Part shown: positions 5,205-5,338 of the stretch, one piece after another | Layout of the letters: each line of letters begins with the position of its first letter | Position numbering within the stretch: the stretch's first letter is position 1 | From: JAAFHS01 sp031396505 | Lineage (GTDB): Bacteria > Pseudomonadota > Alphaproteobacteria > Rhodobacterales > Rhodobacteraceae | Direction: 5' to 3' | DNA length: 5,338 nt | Assembly: GCA_031396505.1 (NCBI GenBank) | Contig: JANNKX010000009.1 | Span: forward strand, 1-5,338 | Program-made: the position numbers and the translations under genes | The notes under the pieces: generated by a model | What the model was told of the DNA's origin: nothing | Database searches by the model: none | The model's input: only the letters and a program-made list of their open reading frames with translations

Positions 5205-5338
5205 CTTTTGCTGAGAGAGGCGGGGGGGTTGAAGCCCCCCCCACCCCCCCGGGGGGATTTTTTGGGAAAGGGAGATAAAGACAAGGGCTGTGTAAAAGGC
5301 GGGACCCATTTTATGGGGGTGGGTGATTTAAACGAGGC
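5205..5338. other. Non-coding right-end intergenic stretch
   Basis: After the propeller stop there is no convincing gene. Apart from the G/C-run hairpins, the stretch holds a purine-rich segment (5264-5287) and a small perfect hairpin CCCAT-TTT-ATGGG (5305-5317). The run of C7G6-A-T6 followed by a G- and A-rich stretch resembles, from memory, intergenic tails common after genes in Rhodobacteraceae. No start codon with a good ribosome-binding site is seen before the window ends. Confidence 0.5.
5222..5263 (+). terminator. Probable intrinsic terminator of the plus-strand operon
   Basis: Eighteen bases after the propeller stop, G7 (5222-5228) faces C8 (5235-5242) across a six-base loop. A second C7 run (5244-5250), G6 (5251-5256) and T6 (5258-5263, after one A) follow. 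The hairpin nearest the T-run would be C6 of 5235-5242 with G6 of 5251-5256 over a loop of about ten bases, which competes with the first hairpin. Either form, ending in A-T6, fits Rho-independent termination. Confidence 0.6.

Overview
The window looks like chromosomal DNA of a GC-rich alphaproteobacterium, most likely of the Rhodobacterales. This rests on the high GC content (about 63-67% in the core-gene stretches I counted), the style of the PyrF, ROK kinase, CutC and TolB-like proteins, and the C/G-run intergenic tail at the right end. The placement is inference from composition and protein character, not from a database search.

Layout, left to right. (1) Bases 1 to about 1070, minus strand: the C-terminal end of an RHS/YD-repeat protein. 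It has three YD repeats, a complete RHS-associated core and a cysteine-rich variable tip that runs off the window at base 1. Recognisable RHS sequence starts abruptly near 1060-1070, only about 160 bp after the end of pyrF, so the gene has lost the long N-terminal part normal for this family. (2) Bases 1071-1231: a short unclear junction with inverted repeats. (3) Bases 1232-1936, minus strand: pyrF, complete, with a plausible own promoter in the 64-bp divergent gap 1937-2000. (4) Bases 2001-5204, plus strand: a compact run of four genes that looks like one operon. They are a ROK sugar kinase, a CutC family TIM-barrel protein (TTG start, overlapping the kinase), an unrecognised 256-residue cytosolic protein, and a six-bladed TolB/PD40 beta-propeller protein whose start overlaps the preceding stop by one base. 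(5) Bases 5205-5338: non-coding, with G/C-run hairpins followed by T6, probably the operon terminator.

How the genes may work together. PyrF makes UMP and is housekeeping. The plus-strand set reads as a sugar or amino-sugar handling cassette. The kinase would phosphorylate a hexose or hexosamine. CutC, whose copper role is doubtful, and the propeller protein, which has no signal peptide, could act on related cytosolic metabolites. That shared role is inferred from tight gene packing and family knowledge. The RHS remnant next to pyrF is a separate, accessory-type module with a possible toxin-like tip of unknown class. No tRNA, rRNA, CRISPR array or insertion sequence was seen.
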